A DNA stretch of 64,000 nt from CAYVVD01 sp964454975 (lineage in GTDB: Bacteria > Bacteroidota > Ignavibacteria > Kapaibacteriales > UBA2268): the NCBI GenBank assembly GCA_964454975.1, contig CAYVVD010000015.1, positions 1 through 64,000 on the forward strand. Direction: 5' to 3'. The translations under genes were made by a program, and so were the position numbers. Below the pieces are notes generated by a model. It saw only the letters and a list, made by a program, of their open reading frames with translations. It ran no database searches and was not told the origin of the DNA. Of this stretch, positions 8,929 through 18,296 are shown in pieces; position 1 is the first letter of the stretch, and the number at the start of each line of letters is the position of its first letter.

Positions 8929-9411
8929 CTATTTCAAAGATTTCAGCTTTTTGTACAGCTTCTTCTCATCGCCCGGTGCATAGCCATTGTGCTCATAAAC
9001 AATTTCGCCCTTTCCATTAAGCAAGAACGTGTGTGGCGGATTGTTTACGTTCATAGCTCGTTTGAAGTCGCTGTTTTCATCGAGGTAAACTTCGTATTCC
9101 CAGCCTCTTCCTTTTACAAACGGAGCAACTTTGCGACTATTCCTTGAGTCATCAATAGATATTGCAACAAGTTTAACGCCGGTTTCAGCAACCCACTCCT
9201 CATAAACTTCGCTGATGTTGTTCAGCTCGAGGATACACGGTTTGCACCAGGTTGCCCAGAAAGAGAGAATCATCGGCTTGTTGTCGTTGTTTATCTTTGC
9301 TGAGTTAACTGTTTTTCCTTTCAAATCCTTGACCTTTGCTCCGGGGAGTGCTGCCTGCATCGTAAATGTGAATACAATCAATAATAATAACATTCTCAAA
9401 GCTTGCTTCAT
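8929..9411 (-). CDS. TlpA/ResA-like exported thiol-disulfide oxidoreductase
   Basis: A 160-residue thioredoxin-fold protein with an N-terminal signal peptide (MKQALRMLLLLIVFTFTMQA) and the redox centre WATWCKPC. The cis-proline region is NNPPHTFLL. The fold and CKPC put it in the TlpA/ResA/AhpC-TSA group, which works in the periplasm reducing cysteines of apocytochromes or other envelope proteins. It is a single-gene unit: divergent from the T9SS gene at 9511 and separated from the ABC exporter by the hairpin repeat at 8852. Confidence 0.9.
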   Translation of the reverse strand: MKQALRMLLLLIVFTFTMQAALPGAKVKDLKGKTVNSAKINNDNKPMILSFWATWCKPCILELNNISEVYEEWVAETGVKLVAISIDDSRNSRKVAPFVKGRGWEYEVYLDENSDFKRAMNVNNPPHTFLLNGKGEIVYEHNGYAPGDEKKLYKKLKSLK

Positions 9412-9510
9412 AACTATACCAAAATTGAATTGTAACTAAATATTTCATTATTTTGTTAGTTTACTAATATAACGTTATTTATTCAGAAATGTTTAAAGGG
9501 AATACAGCTT

Positions 9511-10242
9511 ATGAAGAATCTATTACCAATTTTATTGATAGCTTTTTTTGGGATTACATTAAACCTCAATGCCCAGGTATTCGAAATAGTCGAAAATCAT
9601 AACGAACAAACTGGCAAACCTGACGCCACTGAAATAAAGGCCTATGCCTTGGTTAAGAATGTATCAGGTTCTACAATTACTTCATTTATTACTGTAGAAA
9701 AAATGGAACTCGCAGAAGGGCACCAATTTTTCTTTTGCGACCCGGTGTTTTGCTATGGCGGCTCTGAGACAAAAATTGAAGGTACCACTTTCGATATAAT
9801 GAGCGAAGAGTTTATAAGGAATGCCGGTGTCGATGAAAAAGGGTTTTATGTCGGGCTCTACCCTAATGGCGCTGAAGGAGTTACAAAAGTGAATGTAAGG
9901 ATTGACGAGGTAGGCAACCCTCTTGCATCTGTCGATTATGATGTTACATTCATTGTGGTATCAACGGGCGTTGAAACCACTACTGATGTAGAAGTAAGGC
10001 TGATTTCTTCTCCTAATCCTGCTTCAGGATACACAAATATTGATTTTGGCGGAACGCTTAAAAGCGAAGGTATCCTCACTGTAACAGATGCTCTTGGAAA
10101 TGTCATTACCCAAAGAAAAGTGGATTCCGGCATGGAATCGGTAGTACTTGATGTTTCAGGTTTTGTACCCGGTACTTATTTCTACCGAATCAGCTCCAAC
10201 GGTTCAATTACCAGAGCCGCTAAGTTAGCCGTAGTAAGGTAA
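9511..10242 (+). CDS. Exported protein with T9SS type A C-terminal sorting domain
   Basis: A 243-residue protein with a signal peptide (MKNLLPILLIAFFGITLNLNA, cleavage before QVFE). The last roughly 80 residues are a type IX secretion sorting domain: SSPNPASGYTNIDFG, then beta strands, then GTYFYRISSNG and a basic end. The N-terminal 150 residues look like a small beta-sandwich with two close cysteines (FFCDPVFCYGG); I do not recognise a family. Predicted to be carried across the outer membrane and either released or anchored on the surface. Its 3' end overlaps the convergent small gene at 10225 by 18 bp. Confidence 0.88.
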   Translation: MKNLLPILLIAFFGITLNLNAQVFEIVENHNEQTGKPDATEIKAYALVKNVSGSTITSFITVEKMELAEGHQFFFCDPVFCYGGSETKIEGTTFDIMSEEFIRNAGVDEKGFYVGLYPNGAEGVTKVNVRIDEVGNPLASVDYDVTFIVVSTGVETTTDVEVRLISSPNPASGYTNIDFGGTLKSEGILTVTDALGNVITQRKVDSGMESVVLDVSGFVPGTYFYRISSNGSITRAAKLAVVR

Positions 10243-10404
10243 TTCGAAAAGAGAAGGTTTTTTAAGTTTCCGCTTCCTGTTGAATTCAGGTGTGTAATCC
10301 AGCCTGAAAACTATAGGGGGCGGATTTTTATATGTGTGCGAGGCTTCTGCATCGCGAATAGCAATGCTGATTGAGAAAAGTATATAAAATGCCAGCTTCT
10401 TCAT
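10225..10404 (-). CDS. Small exported peptide of unknown function (59 aa)
   Basis: An ATG at 10404 opens a 59-codon frame beginning MKKLAFYILFSISIAI, which looks like a signal peptide, followed by a basic, proline-containing tail (PPPIVFRLDYTPEF, RKRKLKKP). It begins six bases downstream of the rlmB stop codon's end, on the same strand, and overlaps the 3' end of the T9SS gene in the opposite direction. A frame of this size can occur by chance; the signal-peptide-like start is the only positive evidence. Confidence 0.45.
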   Translation of the reverse strand: MKKLAFYILFSISIAIRDAEASHTYKNPPPIVFRLDYTPEFNRKRKLKKPSLFELPYYG

Positions 10405-10409
10405 TTTAG

Positions 10410-11174
10410 TTAAGTAATGTTTTGATGCTTCTGGCGCGCAATTTCGAACAATATTATACCGGCGCTTACAGAGGCGTTCAGCGACTCGATTTTCCCATAC
10501 ATCGGTATTCTGAATGTGAAATCGCAATGCTTGACAATAGAGCTTTTAATACCCTTTCCTTCGCTGCCAATGACTAAAACAACGGGCAGGTTGAAATTGC
10601 TGTTGTAGAGGGTTTGATCAGCCCCAACTTCAGCACCGACAATCCAGTAGCCTTCTTCTTTGCAAGCTTCGAGAGCATTTAGGAGATTGTTGACTGATGC
10701 TACTGTGATATGTTCAAGCGCTCCGGCAGAAACTTTAATTGCAACAGGAGTAACAGGTGCAGCTCCCCGCTTTGGCAGTATAATTCCATAAGCGCCGCTG
10801 CATTCAGCGCTACGGGCTATAGCGCCAAGGTTATGCGGGTCGTTTATTCCATCAAGCGCAACCAGAACAGGTGATGAAGATTTGCTAAGTGCATCCCTGG
10901 CCAGCTCGCGAATGTCAACTGTTTCTACCATCTCAGCTAATGCGATTACACCCTGTGATGGCGAATCCCCTTTTACTACCTTTTTTTCGAGCTCGTTGAA
11001 TTTCTTTTTGTCGTACTTTACTATCGGGATGCTCTGCTTTTTGGCATCTTTGTAAATGCGGTTGATAGATGCACCTTGCGCTGAAAAGGATACAAATATC
11101 TTAACCGGAGGATTTTCACCAGCCAGCGATTCTATTACTGCATTCCTGCCGTATATGTATGATTGCTGTTCCAA
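10410..11174 (-). CDS. rlmB: 23S rRNA 2'-O-ribose methyltransferase (TrmH/SpoU family)
   Basis: SPOUT-class RNA methyltransferase, most like RlmB, which methylates G2251 of 23S rRNA. The 254-residue protein has the substrate-binding N-terminal domain (YIYGRNAVIESL) and the knotted catalytic domain with motif 1 NDPHNLGAIARSAE, motif 2 GSEGKGI and motif 3 IPMYGKIESLNASVSAGI. The assignment to RlmB rather than another TrmH paralogue rests on the YGRNAV start and is likely but not certain. It lies downstream of the DUF2723 gene on the same strand, separated by a hairpin repeat. Confidence 0.9.
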   Translation of the reverse strand: MEQQSYIYGRNAVIESLAGENPPVKIFVSFSAQGASINRIYKDAKKQSIPIVKYDKKKFNELEKKVVKGDSPSQGVIALAEMVETVDIRELARDALSKSSSPVLVALDGINDPHNLGAIARSAECSGAYGIILPKRGAAPVTPVAIKVSAGALEHITVASVNNLLNALEACKEEGYWIVGAEVGADQTLYNSNFNLPVVLVIGSEGKGIKSSIVKHCDFTFRIPMYGKIESLNASVSAGIILFEIARQKHQNIT

Positions 11175-11198
11175 ATTTTAAGGATAAAGAATATTTCC

Positions 11199-11222
11199 AG
11201 AGCCGCGCGGCCATGCGGCTCT
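11199..11222. repeat. Hairpin repeat AGAGCCGC...GCGGCTCT
   Basis: An 8-bp perfect stem with an 8-nt loop between rlmB and the DUF2723 gene. It has the same pattern as the AGAGACGCA hairpin at 38674 (same AGAG..CTCT ends), suggesting one family of intergenic hairpins. There is no T-run. Confidence 0.7.
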
Positions 11223-11246
11223 ACATTTTGAATACATATTCTCTTC

Positions 11247-14200
11247 TTACATCCCGGCTGTATCTTGAGGATTAAGCTTTGCTTCCAGTTCCTTAACGAT
11301 TCTAAGCAGGTAATTACTCAATGCCTGCGACATCTGGTCATTGGAATTAGCGTACTCGTTGTAAATCTCCCTTGCTTTTGCAAGCGCTTCTTCCGGCTCG
11401 CCCTGGGCTTCAAGTTCTTTTATTTTTGATTCCTCAATTGAAAGCATCAGATTCCCTATATTTCCGCCGAGCGTCTGATTCTCTTGTCCCTGCATGCTTA
11501 CTGCCATTTGCTGAGTTCTTGTCAAAAGCTTTTGAAGCACATCTCTTGATGCAACAAAGTCCTCTTTCTGTTCGAAAATCTGAGAAGCAATCCTGTGAGG
11601 GCCGATGTACCTGCCGGCAACTTCATAATATAGCACATCTTCCTGGAATTCGGGATTGTTTATCAATTCCATGCAAGATTTAAGGGACATCTCATAAAAC
11701 TCAGATGCCCGCTCTTCTGCATTACATTCTTTGTAAAGGTTAGCGAGTCGCCACTCAGTTTCAAATGAAAGTGGGAATTGTTCAGTTGAAATATACTTGT
11801 TCATTACATCAAGAATTTCAATTGCTTTTTCGGGATTGTTCTCAACAGAATTCATATACTGGGCAAATGAAGTATATAAGTGCCTATACGTAAGCATCAG
11901 CCTGCGGTGAACCTCATCGTAATAAACATTCATGTTATTGAGGTTGCGCATCTTAAAGCCATATTTCGGTGTTTTTGAGAAATTATCAGAGTTATCAATG
12001 TTCAGCAGGCATTTGGACATAATTTCAATATCCATATTCTCATACGGGCCTGTCTTTTGCCTTACCGGGCATATCCTCATAGCCATACCTTCATAGCGGA
12101 AGTATGGCTCCAGGCCGCAAAATGCATCCTGTCCGACAGTGATTGAGTAATAAACCGGCCGCTCAAAACGGACATTCCTTAAAATATCGAGTACAAGTTT
12201 GTCCTGAACACGGAAGATATAAATCAGTTTGTCATCCATCTTCTGGTATTCTTTACCAACGAAGGTAAAGTCAAATGTTCCATTGTCTATCAAATTGGGG
12301 TCGTCTGTATATTTGCTGAGAATTTCCTTGTCAACAGGTATAGACACATTCAGTGCTTCACCAAAATCATAAGACAGAGCTTTCGGGTCAAGTTCGCTTA
12401 CCTTGAGGCTGTCATCTGAGAAGCTAAGTGGAATTATATCTGAACCCCAGGGTTGGCGGTTTTTGAGCTGGTCAACGTACCAGAGTGTGTTTCCGAGTGA
12501 GAGGTTTACAATTCTTACATCACGCCTGACACCGGAAACATCCTGGAGGTACCACACCGGAAAGGTGTCATTGTCGCCGTTTGTAAATACGATAGCGTTC
12601 TCTTCGGTGCTCTGGAGTATGTTGTATGAATAGTCGAACGGCAGGTAATTGCCGGCACGGCTGTGTATTTTCCAGCCGCCGAATGCCATATTGACCGGGA
12701 TTGCAATTGTTGATGCTAATACAATTGATGCAATAATGGGAGTGCCCAGTTTTTTCCTGTTAAAGAAATCCATCAGGCCGTAAATTCCCACACCAATCCA
12801 CATGCACCAAATCATAAACGAGCCGGAATAGAAATAATCCCTTTCACGCGGTTGCGGATGTTGTTGCTGCTGGGCAATTGCAGCAAGAACTCCGGTAAGC
12901 AGGAATGTGATTAAATAGATGAAAAACATTTTAGAATCTCTGCTTGCATGGAAAAATAAACCAAACAAGCCAAGCAATAAAGGTAACGCCCAGAACCTTA
13001 TTGGAAATTCACTTTTATACCCGGAATCATAGTTTAATTTTTCTGCTTCTTTCTCCTGTCCAAACCAGGCTACCCCTGCATCCTGAACATCGCTGGTCCT
13101 TCCGATGAAGTTCCATCCAAAATACCGCATATACATATGTCCAACCTGGTAGCTCCAAAGGTAGTTAAGCTCGCCTCCCACATTTACGTTGTCCCAAACC
13201 GGCACTGTTATTCCGGTTCCGTCTTTTGTGCGAACAGTTTTCCTTTCCGGAGGATTCCATTGACCGTATTCGTGGTAGTGTGTGCTATAATAAGTATCGG
13301 TTTTTATCCTGCGGGGCCACAAAGGGTCGTCGCCATATTGCTCACGTCCTAGGTAAGATGTAAGTGTGACAAAGTTTTTCGGTTCATTTTCGTTCATCGG
13401 TGGATTTGCATTCGACCTTAGCAATATCTGGGTGTAAGTGGTATAGCCAAGCACCATCAACAGGAAGGATGCCATCATCAGATTCAAGATATGATTCTTT
13501 TTCTTCAAGCCGTCCCAAAGCAGGTACATTGCTACAAGAATAGCGCCAATAGCCAGGATAGTAAGGAACATCGAGTCTTCAATTATATAGTCCTTGGCTT
13601 CATTCCTGAATGGAGTATGACCTGCAAGCAAAGCGGGAAGGTATTTTACAATTCCGGGATACACAATAAAGAAAATAACAACAGAAACAAATGATGTCGC
13701 AAGGAAAGTATTGAAATTGAATTGGTATTTCCTGAAATAAACTATGAATACAATGCCGAATATCATAAGAATAGCAAGAAGGTGTACACCGGTAGAAAGG
13801 CCAATTAAATATGCCATCAAAAGAAGGTAACGTTCATTGCCGGGTTGTTCGGCAACTTCATTCCATCTCATCATCAGGTAAATAAGGATTGCAACAAACA
13901 AGGTTGACATGGAGTAAACTTCCGATTCCACCGCATTGAACCAGAAGGTGTCGCTAAATATAAGCGCCAATGCACCTACAAGCCCGGAACCATATACCGC
14001 TATTGCTTCGCCAATGTCGGCAATTTTTTCCTTCCGAAGGTTGTTGAGAATCATAACTATAATTAAATAGGTAAGAAGCACAACAAATGCGCTGGACATA
14101 ACCGAGGCGAGATTTAATCTCCATCCGGGATCCCCAAATGGAATTAATAAGTGGAATAGTTTGCCAATCATAAGGAAAAGCGGTGCACCAGGTGGGTGAG

Positions 14201-14342
14201 GTACCTGTTGCCAGATTGAGGCAGCTGAAAACTCACCACAATCCCAGAAAGGGACTGTCGGCTGGACTGTAAGAAGATAGACAATCAGGGCGGTAACAAA
14301 GCTTATTGCCGCAAATGCGCGGTGCAGGTATTTGAAATCCAT
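11247..14342 (-). CDS. DUF2723/TMEM260-like polytopic membrane protein
   Basis: A 1031-residue protein with about a dozen hydrophobic segments in the first 590 residues and a soluble C-terminal half rich in helices, probably TPR-like (EKAIEILDVMNKYI, ASEFYEMSLKSCMELI). The N-terminus has the family hallmark VPFWDCGEFSAASIW and HPPGAPLFLMIGKLF, as in DUF2723 proteins and eukaryotic TMEM260, an O-mannosyltransferase of the GT-C type. The acidic residue in WDCGEF corresponds to the usual GT-C catalytic position. A role in glycosylating exported proteins, possibly T9SS cargo, is inference. Long C-terminal extensions of this kind are common in Bacteroidota. Confidence 0.88.
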   Translation of the reverse strand: MDFKYLHRAFAAISFVTALIVYLLTVQPTVPFWDCGEFSAASIWQQVPHPPGAPLFLMIGKLFHLLIPFGDPGWRLNLASVMSSAFVVLLTYLIIVMILNNLRKEKIADIGEAIAVYGSGLVGALALIFSDTFWFNAVESEVYSMSTLFVAILIYLMMRWNEVAEQPGNERYLLLMAYLIGLSTGVHLLAILMIFGIVFIVYFRKYQFNFNTFLATSFVSVVIFFIVYPGIVKYLPALLAGHTPFRNEAKDYIIEDSMFLTILAIGAILVAMYLLWDGLKKKNHILNLMMASFLLMVLGYTTYTQILLRSNANPPMNENEPKNFVTLTSYLGREQYGDDPLWPRRIKTDTYYSTHYHEYGQWNPPERKTVRTKDGTGITVPVWDNVNVGGELNYLWSYQVGHMYMRYFGWNFIGRTSDVQDAGVAWFGQEKEAEKLNYDSGYKSEFPIRFWALPLLLGLFGLFFHASRDSKMFFIYLITFLLTGVLAAIAQQQQHPQPRERDYFYSGSFMIWCMWIGVGIYGLMDFFNRKKLGTPIIASIVLASTIAIPVNMAFGGWKIHSRAGNYLPFDYSYNILQSTEENAIVFTNGDNDTFPVWYLQDVSGVRRDVRIVNLSLGNTLWYVDQLKNRQPWGSDIIPLSFSDDSLKVSELDPKALSYDFGEALNVSIPVDKEILSKYTDDPNLIDNGTFDFTFVGKEYQKMDDKLIYIFRVQDKLVLDILRNVRFERPVYYSITVGQDAFCGLEPYFRYEGMAMRICPVRQKTGPYENMDIEIMSKCLLNIDNSDNFSKTPKYGFKMRNLNNMNVYYDEVHRRLMLTYRHLYTSFAQYMNSVENNPEKAIEILDVMNKYISTEQFPLSFETEWRLANLYKECNAEERASEFYEMSLKSCMELINNPEFQEDVLYYEVAGRYIGPHRIASQIFEQKEDFVASRDVLQKLLTRTQQMAVSMQGQENQTLGGNIGNLMLSIEESKIKELEAQGEPEEALAKAREIYNEYANSNDQMSQALSNYLLRIVKELEAKLNPQDTAGM

Positions 14343-14479
14343 GTAATTAACCTTGTAAATTTATTTCAATATGCAATCCAAGTAAACAATCAATTTAAGA
14401 AAAAATGCAAACTCAATGGAATATTATCCCAATTCCACTGTGCTTTTTTACAATTGTCCGGGTGAATGGTTCAGAATTA

Positions 14480-15730
14480 TTAATAATTGTCTGGTTTGCC
14501 TTTGGGGATACGAAGGAAGAAACTGGTTCCTTTGCCTTCTTCACTGGAAACGCGTATTGAACCTTTGTTTTTTTCTATTAGTTCTTTGCAGAGAATCAAT
14601 CCAAGGCCTGTACCCTGTTCATTGTCAGTGCCCGGAGTTGTATAGGCCTGGTCAATCCTGAAAAGCTTCTCCTGTGCTTCTTTGCTCATTCCTATTCCGG
14701 TGTCATAAACTTCAATAGTAACAAAATTATCATTAATTTCACTGGAGCGGATTCCGATTGCCTGGCCTTTTCTCGTGAATTTCACGGCATTGGACATAAG
14801 GTTGCGTATTACAGTATTTGTCATATTCTCATCAGCATAACAATATACATCAGACGAAATATCATTTTCCAGCTTAATACCCTTTTGCCTTGCCCTGCCT
14901 TCGATAAGGCTCAAGTTCATATCAGCAATCATTTTTATCTGAAAGTCATTCGGGTTGTATTCTATCACACCTCGCTGAATCCTGGACCATTGAAGAAGGT
15001 TTTCGAGTAGCTTGAAGAGTTGTTTTGCAGAGTTGTTAAGGCTTTCGGCAAAATCTTTAATGTCCTCCTGTGAAAGCATATCAATATCACGGGAAAGCAG
15101 TTCGGAATAGCCGAGTAATCCCTGGAACGGGCCTTTTAGGTCGTGTGCAATTATGGAAAAAAACCTGTCCTTGCTGGCGTTTAGTTCTTGCAGTTTTTCT
15201 TCCGATTCCGTAAGTCTGGCATTCAAATATACAAAATCGCTCGCTTGCTGTTCAGTAAGGTCTTTTGTTACGTGGAGCTCTTCTATGAGCTTATTCATTT
15301 CGTCATAATTAGTGATTTTCTCGGAAACGTCTCTCAGATAGCAGGCGAGATATTTATCACCCCCGGAAATAATTTCCCTGATACTTAATTCGGCAGGAAA
15401 GTTTGTTTTGTCGCTTCTTAATGCAAATAGCTCAAGGGTTTGATTTAAAAGTGAATTGTCGCCACTGTCCGCCCAACTTGCAATTGCTTCATCAAATTCA
15501 ACTCTGTAGCTTTCATCAAGGAGAGTAGAGGAAAGCCTTTTGTCCAGGGTGTCCTCAGGTGAAAGGCCGGTAATCTTTTCGGCAGATTTTGACCAGAAGA
15601 TAATTACACCGGCGGAGTTAAGTATAAAAAAGGCATCCCTGGAATTGTCGAGAATACTGAATAAATCAACAATTTTAAGATTGTTAAGCATTTTAACGTC
15701 TGTTTTCCGTTCGTTGCTGCCTATCATCAT
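14480..15730 (-). CDS. PAS-domain sensor histidine kinase, soluble
   Basis: A 416-residue kinase without membrane segments. A PAS domain occupies about residues 22-140 (DAFFILNSAGVIIFWSKSAE), followed by a coiled coil (TESEEKLQELNASKDRFFS), a HisKA domain with the phospho-acceptor in HDLKGP near residue 196, and a HATPase domain with N-box NLMSNAVKFT, G1 DTGIGM and G2 GTGLGL. The ENLLQWSRIQ helix is typical of Bacteroidota cytosolic PAS kinases. No response regulator is adjacent, so it is an orphan. The next gene downstream, on the same strand, is the DUF2723 gene. Confidence 0.93.
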   Translation of the reverse strand: MMIGSNERKTDVKMLNNLKIVDLFSILDNSRDAFFILNSAGVIIFWSKSAEKITGLSPEDTLDKRLSSTLLDESYRVEFDEAIASWADSGDNSLLNQTLELFALRSDKTNFPAELSIREIISGGDKYLACYLRDVSEKITNYDEMNKLIEELHVTKDLTEQQASDFVYLNARLTESEEKLQELNASKDRFFSIIAHDLKGPFQGLLGYSELLSRDIDMLSQEDIKDFAESLNNSAKQLFKLLENLLQWSRIQRGVIEYNPNDFQIKMIADMNLSLIEGRARQKGIKLENDISSDVYCYADENMTNTVIRNLMSNAVKFTRKGQAIGIRSSEINDNFVTIEVYDTGIGMSKEAQEKLFRIDQAYTTPGTDNEQGTGLGLILCKELIEKNKGSIRVSSEEGKGTSFFLRIPKGKPDNY

Positions 15731-16127
15731 TTCTGGGGACTGCCGGGTATATTTCCTGAAAGTTCAATCTGCTGTTATTCAATCGGGCTAATATAATAGT
15801 CTACAGTTAGCGTATAGTTAAAATCAGGTTAATTTATCTTTTTTTTGCATGTATTATTTCAGTAAATGTACCTATTTACAAGTACTTAATGAATATTAAT
15901 GTAAATTTCATCGTGTATTTATTCAATAAATAATTAACGTATTTTCATAAATAAGATTTTAATTGCAGAAATTTGAAACTTTTTGCCTGCCTGGGTAGTA
16001 ATAGACTATTGGGAACATATTATTCCAGTCATTTTATTAGCATTGCAATAATGATATGAAACACTTAACAACAGTGAATTTCGTTTAATTTTTAAGTGAA
16101 ATTGATGAATCCGGAGGGAAAAAGAAT
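15731..16127. other. AT-rich intergenic region between the kinase and degP
   Basis: About 400 bp between divergent genes, very A/T rich. It should hold promoters for both, but I cannot place convincing boxes. CCGGAGGG lies about 10 bases before the degP ATG and is a good ribosome binding site. Confidence 0.5.
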
Positions 16128-17651
16128 ATGAAAAAAACAGTGATTGCATCTGTTCTGACGATGACTATCGGTATTGTAATGGGTGTATTCCTCGTATCGA
16201 ATATAAGCCCTGATTTTATTTCTGATATATTTGCACAGGACAACTCGAATATTGGAGCAAAAAAAGCTCCTATAACTATGACAGACCGGGCTTCAGTTAT
16301 TAATGAAACACTGGTTAACGCAAGTGAAACAGTATTGCCAACTGTAGTTAGTATCTCTGTAGAAGTTGAAAAGAGTTCCGGTTTTTCACAGGAATTCCAC
16401 GACTTCTTCCGTTTCTTTGGCGAGCCTGAAGACGAGACTTACCGTACCCGCGGTGCCGGCTCAGGAGTGATAATATCGGAAGATGGCTACATCGTTACAA
16501 ATAATCACGTTATAGAAGATGCAATCGAAGGCGGGATAGAAGTAACAACCAATAGCAGGAAGGTTTACGAAGCCGAATTAATCGGCAGGGATCCGCTGAC
16601 CGACCTGGCTGTACTGAAAATTGATGCGGATGGCCTTACACCTGTTCATTTTGGGAGCATGGATAAAGTGCGAATTGGGGAAATGGTCCTTGCAGTGGGC
16701 AATCCACTCGGGCTGAATTCAACTGTCACAAGCGGTATAATAAGTGCTGTAGGAAGGGGAAACATTGGTCTTCTCCGGAGCAGCACACGTAGCAGCTATG
16801 CTGTTGAACACTTTATCCAGACAGATGCAGCTATCAATCCCGGCAACAGTGGCGGCGGATTGTTCAACCTCGAAGGCAGCCTCGTTGGAATAAATACTGC
16901 AATAGCAACCGGAACCGGTGCATACATTGGATATGGTTTTGCTATTCCCGTCAATATGGTTGAATCAGTCACCAAGGACCTGATTGATGATGGTGAGATT
17001 AACCGCGGTTATATCGGTGTACGTATAAGAACTATTGATGAAATTGAAGCAAAATCACTCGGACTTGAAAGTATTGAAGGAGTACTGGTTGAGAGTGTAA
17101 TAGAAGGTTCTGCTGCTGCTGCCGCCGGTCTGCAATCTGAAGATGTTATAATCGAACTCGATGGAAAACCGCTGTCAACTTCACATGAATTGCAAAGTGA
17201 AATTGTTTATCGCAGTGCAGGGGACAAAGTTAAGCTGACAATTTGGCGAGACGGAAAGAGATTAAACAAAACTGTAACACTTAAAGCTAAAGGCGACGGT
17301 GATGACCTTTCGTTTGTGGATGAGTCAGGCACCAAAAGAAAAGTACCAAATACTGATGAACTATACGAATTTGAGAAACTCGGTTTTTCTGTAAAGCCAT
17401 TGGACAATAAAGCGAGAAAAGAACTTGATGTGGACCATGGTGTAATTATAGCAAAAGTGAAACAATACAGCCATGCCGCAGAGCGAGGTATGGTTCCAAA
17501 CGGAGTAATTCACGAAGCTGCAAGGCAAAAAATACACTCTGTTGAGGATTTAAAGAAAATTCTGAGCAGCAAATCACCCGGTGACGCAATACATTTCCAG
17601 GTAAAATATCCTGAAATGAACAGAATAATTGCAATGGAAATTCCCGGGTAA
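16128..17651 (+). CDS. degP: DegP/HtrA-type periplasmic serine protease with two PDZ domains
   Basis: Envelope quality-control protease and chaperone. The 507-residue protein starts with a signal peptide or anchor (residues 4-24). The trypsin-like domain has the triad His127 (NNHV), Asp159 (TDLAV) and Ser241 (GNSGGG). PDZ1 begins near residue 285 (GYIGVRIRTI) and PDZ2 near 390 (FSVKPLDNKARKEL). Family length and order are normal for the Do subfamily. It has a strong GGAGGG ribosome binding site and is followed by an intrinsic terminator at 17680, so it is monocistronic. It may process or refold the abundant exported proteins encoded nearby. Confidence 0.95.
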   Translation: MKKTVIASVLTMTIGIVMGVFLVSNISPDFISDIFAQDNSNIGAKKAPITMTDRASVINETLVNASETVLPTVVSISVEVEKSSGFSQEFHDFFRFFGEPEDETYRTRGAGSGVIISEDGYIVTNNHVIEDAIEGGIEVTTNSRKVYEAELIGRDPLTDLAVLKIDADGLTPVHFGSMDKVRIGEMVLAVGNPLGLNSTVTSGIISAVGRGNIGLLRSSTRSSYAVEHFIQTDAAINPGNSGGGLFNLEGSLVGINTAIATGTGAYIGYGFAIPVNMVESVTKDLIDDGEINRGYIGVRIRTIDEIEAKSLGLESIEGVLVESVIEGSAAAAAGLQSEDVIIELDGKPLSTSHELQSEIVYRSAGDKVKLTIWRDGKRLNKTVTLKAKGDGDDLSFVDESGTKRKVPNTDELYEFEKLGFSVKPLDNKARKELDVDHGVIIAKVKQYSHAAERGMVPNGVIHEAARQKIHSVEDLKKILSSKSPGDAIHFQVKYPEMNRIIAMEIPG

Positions 17652-17679
17652 ATGTTTTAATTATTAATCATTGTAAAAT

Positions 17680-17715
17680 GCAGGGGCGGTTCACTAACTG
17701 CCCTTGCGTTTTTTT
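17680..17715 (+). terminator. Intrinsic terminator after degP
   Basis: A 10-bp stem (GCAGGGGCGG with CTGCCCTTGC, two G-T wobbles) around an 8-nt loop is followed by GTTTTTTT, 29 bp after the degP stop. Confidence 0.88.
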
Positions 17716-18296
17716 ATTGGCACGTAAATTGAACCTTCCGGATTGAACATCCTAAAAAACTTCCTGTTGAAAACTTTTTCGATGCCCCCGGTATTGTGGG
17801 TAGTTCCGGCTGCACAGCCAATGCTGCAAGGATACCCGGTTTATTTCATTAAAAATAGAATTGTTCTAAACAAGTTAAGCAGATAAGCCGATAATAATAA
17901 TATCAGCTAATGCTGTGGCTAAAGATAGCCACAATGGACTTCTGTTTTGCATTGTAATAGTTAGAATCCGGATAAAAATATGGGCTGCTATTTTTTTTGA
18001 TTTGCTAAAGTTTATCGGAGAGATACCGATAAAAATGCTATAGAAAACTCTATGGAAGTTTAATAAAAAGCAGAGTTAAAGCTTGAAAAAAGAGAGAAGG
18101 AATATAAAAGCACAAGGAAGTTGCTTATTTATCAATGACATGGAGGAATTATGCTGATGTTTTGTTTCCCGGACATTCGCTCCCCCGGATTGAAATCCAC
18201 AATCAATTTCAAACGCAAAGCCATAAGGCGCAAGTAGTTAATAAATAAGGAAATCATCATAAATAATAGTTTTTTAATATTTTAACAGGATATGCC
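17716..18296 (+). other. Long untranslated region before the giant secreted protein
   Basis: About 580 bp without a credible gene. It contains three perfect small hairpins: TGTGGCTA/TAGCCACA at 17914-17933, TTTATCGG/CCGATAAA at 18011-18033, and TTGAAAT/ATTTCAA near 18193-18215 followed by ACGCAAAGCC. Such a stretch could be a structured 5' leader, but I cannot assign it to a known riboswitch class. Confidence 0.4.

Noticed and set aside
18193..18240. Possible c-di-GMP-I (GEMM) riboswitch
   Set aside because: ACGCAAAGCC matches one part of the core, but the GCACAGGGCAAACC part and the tetraloop-receptor features are missing.
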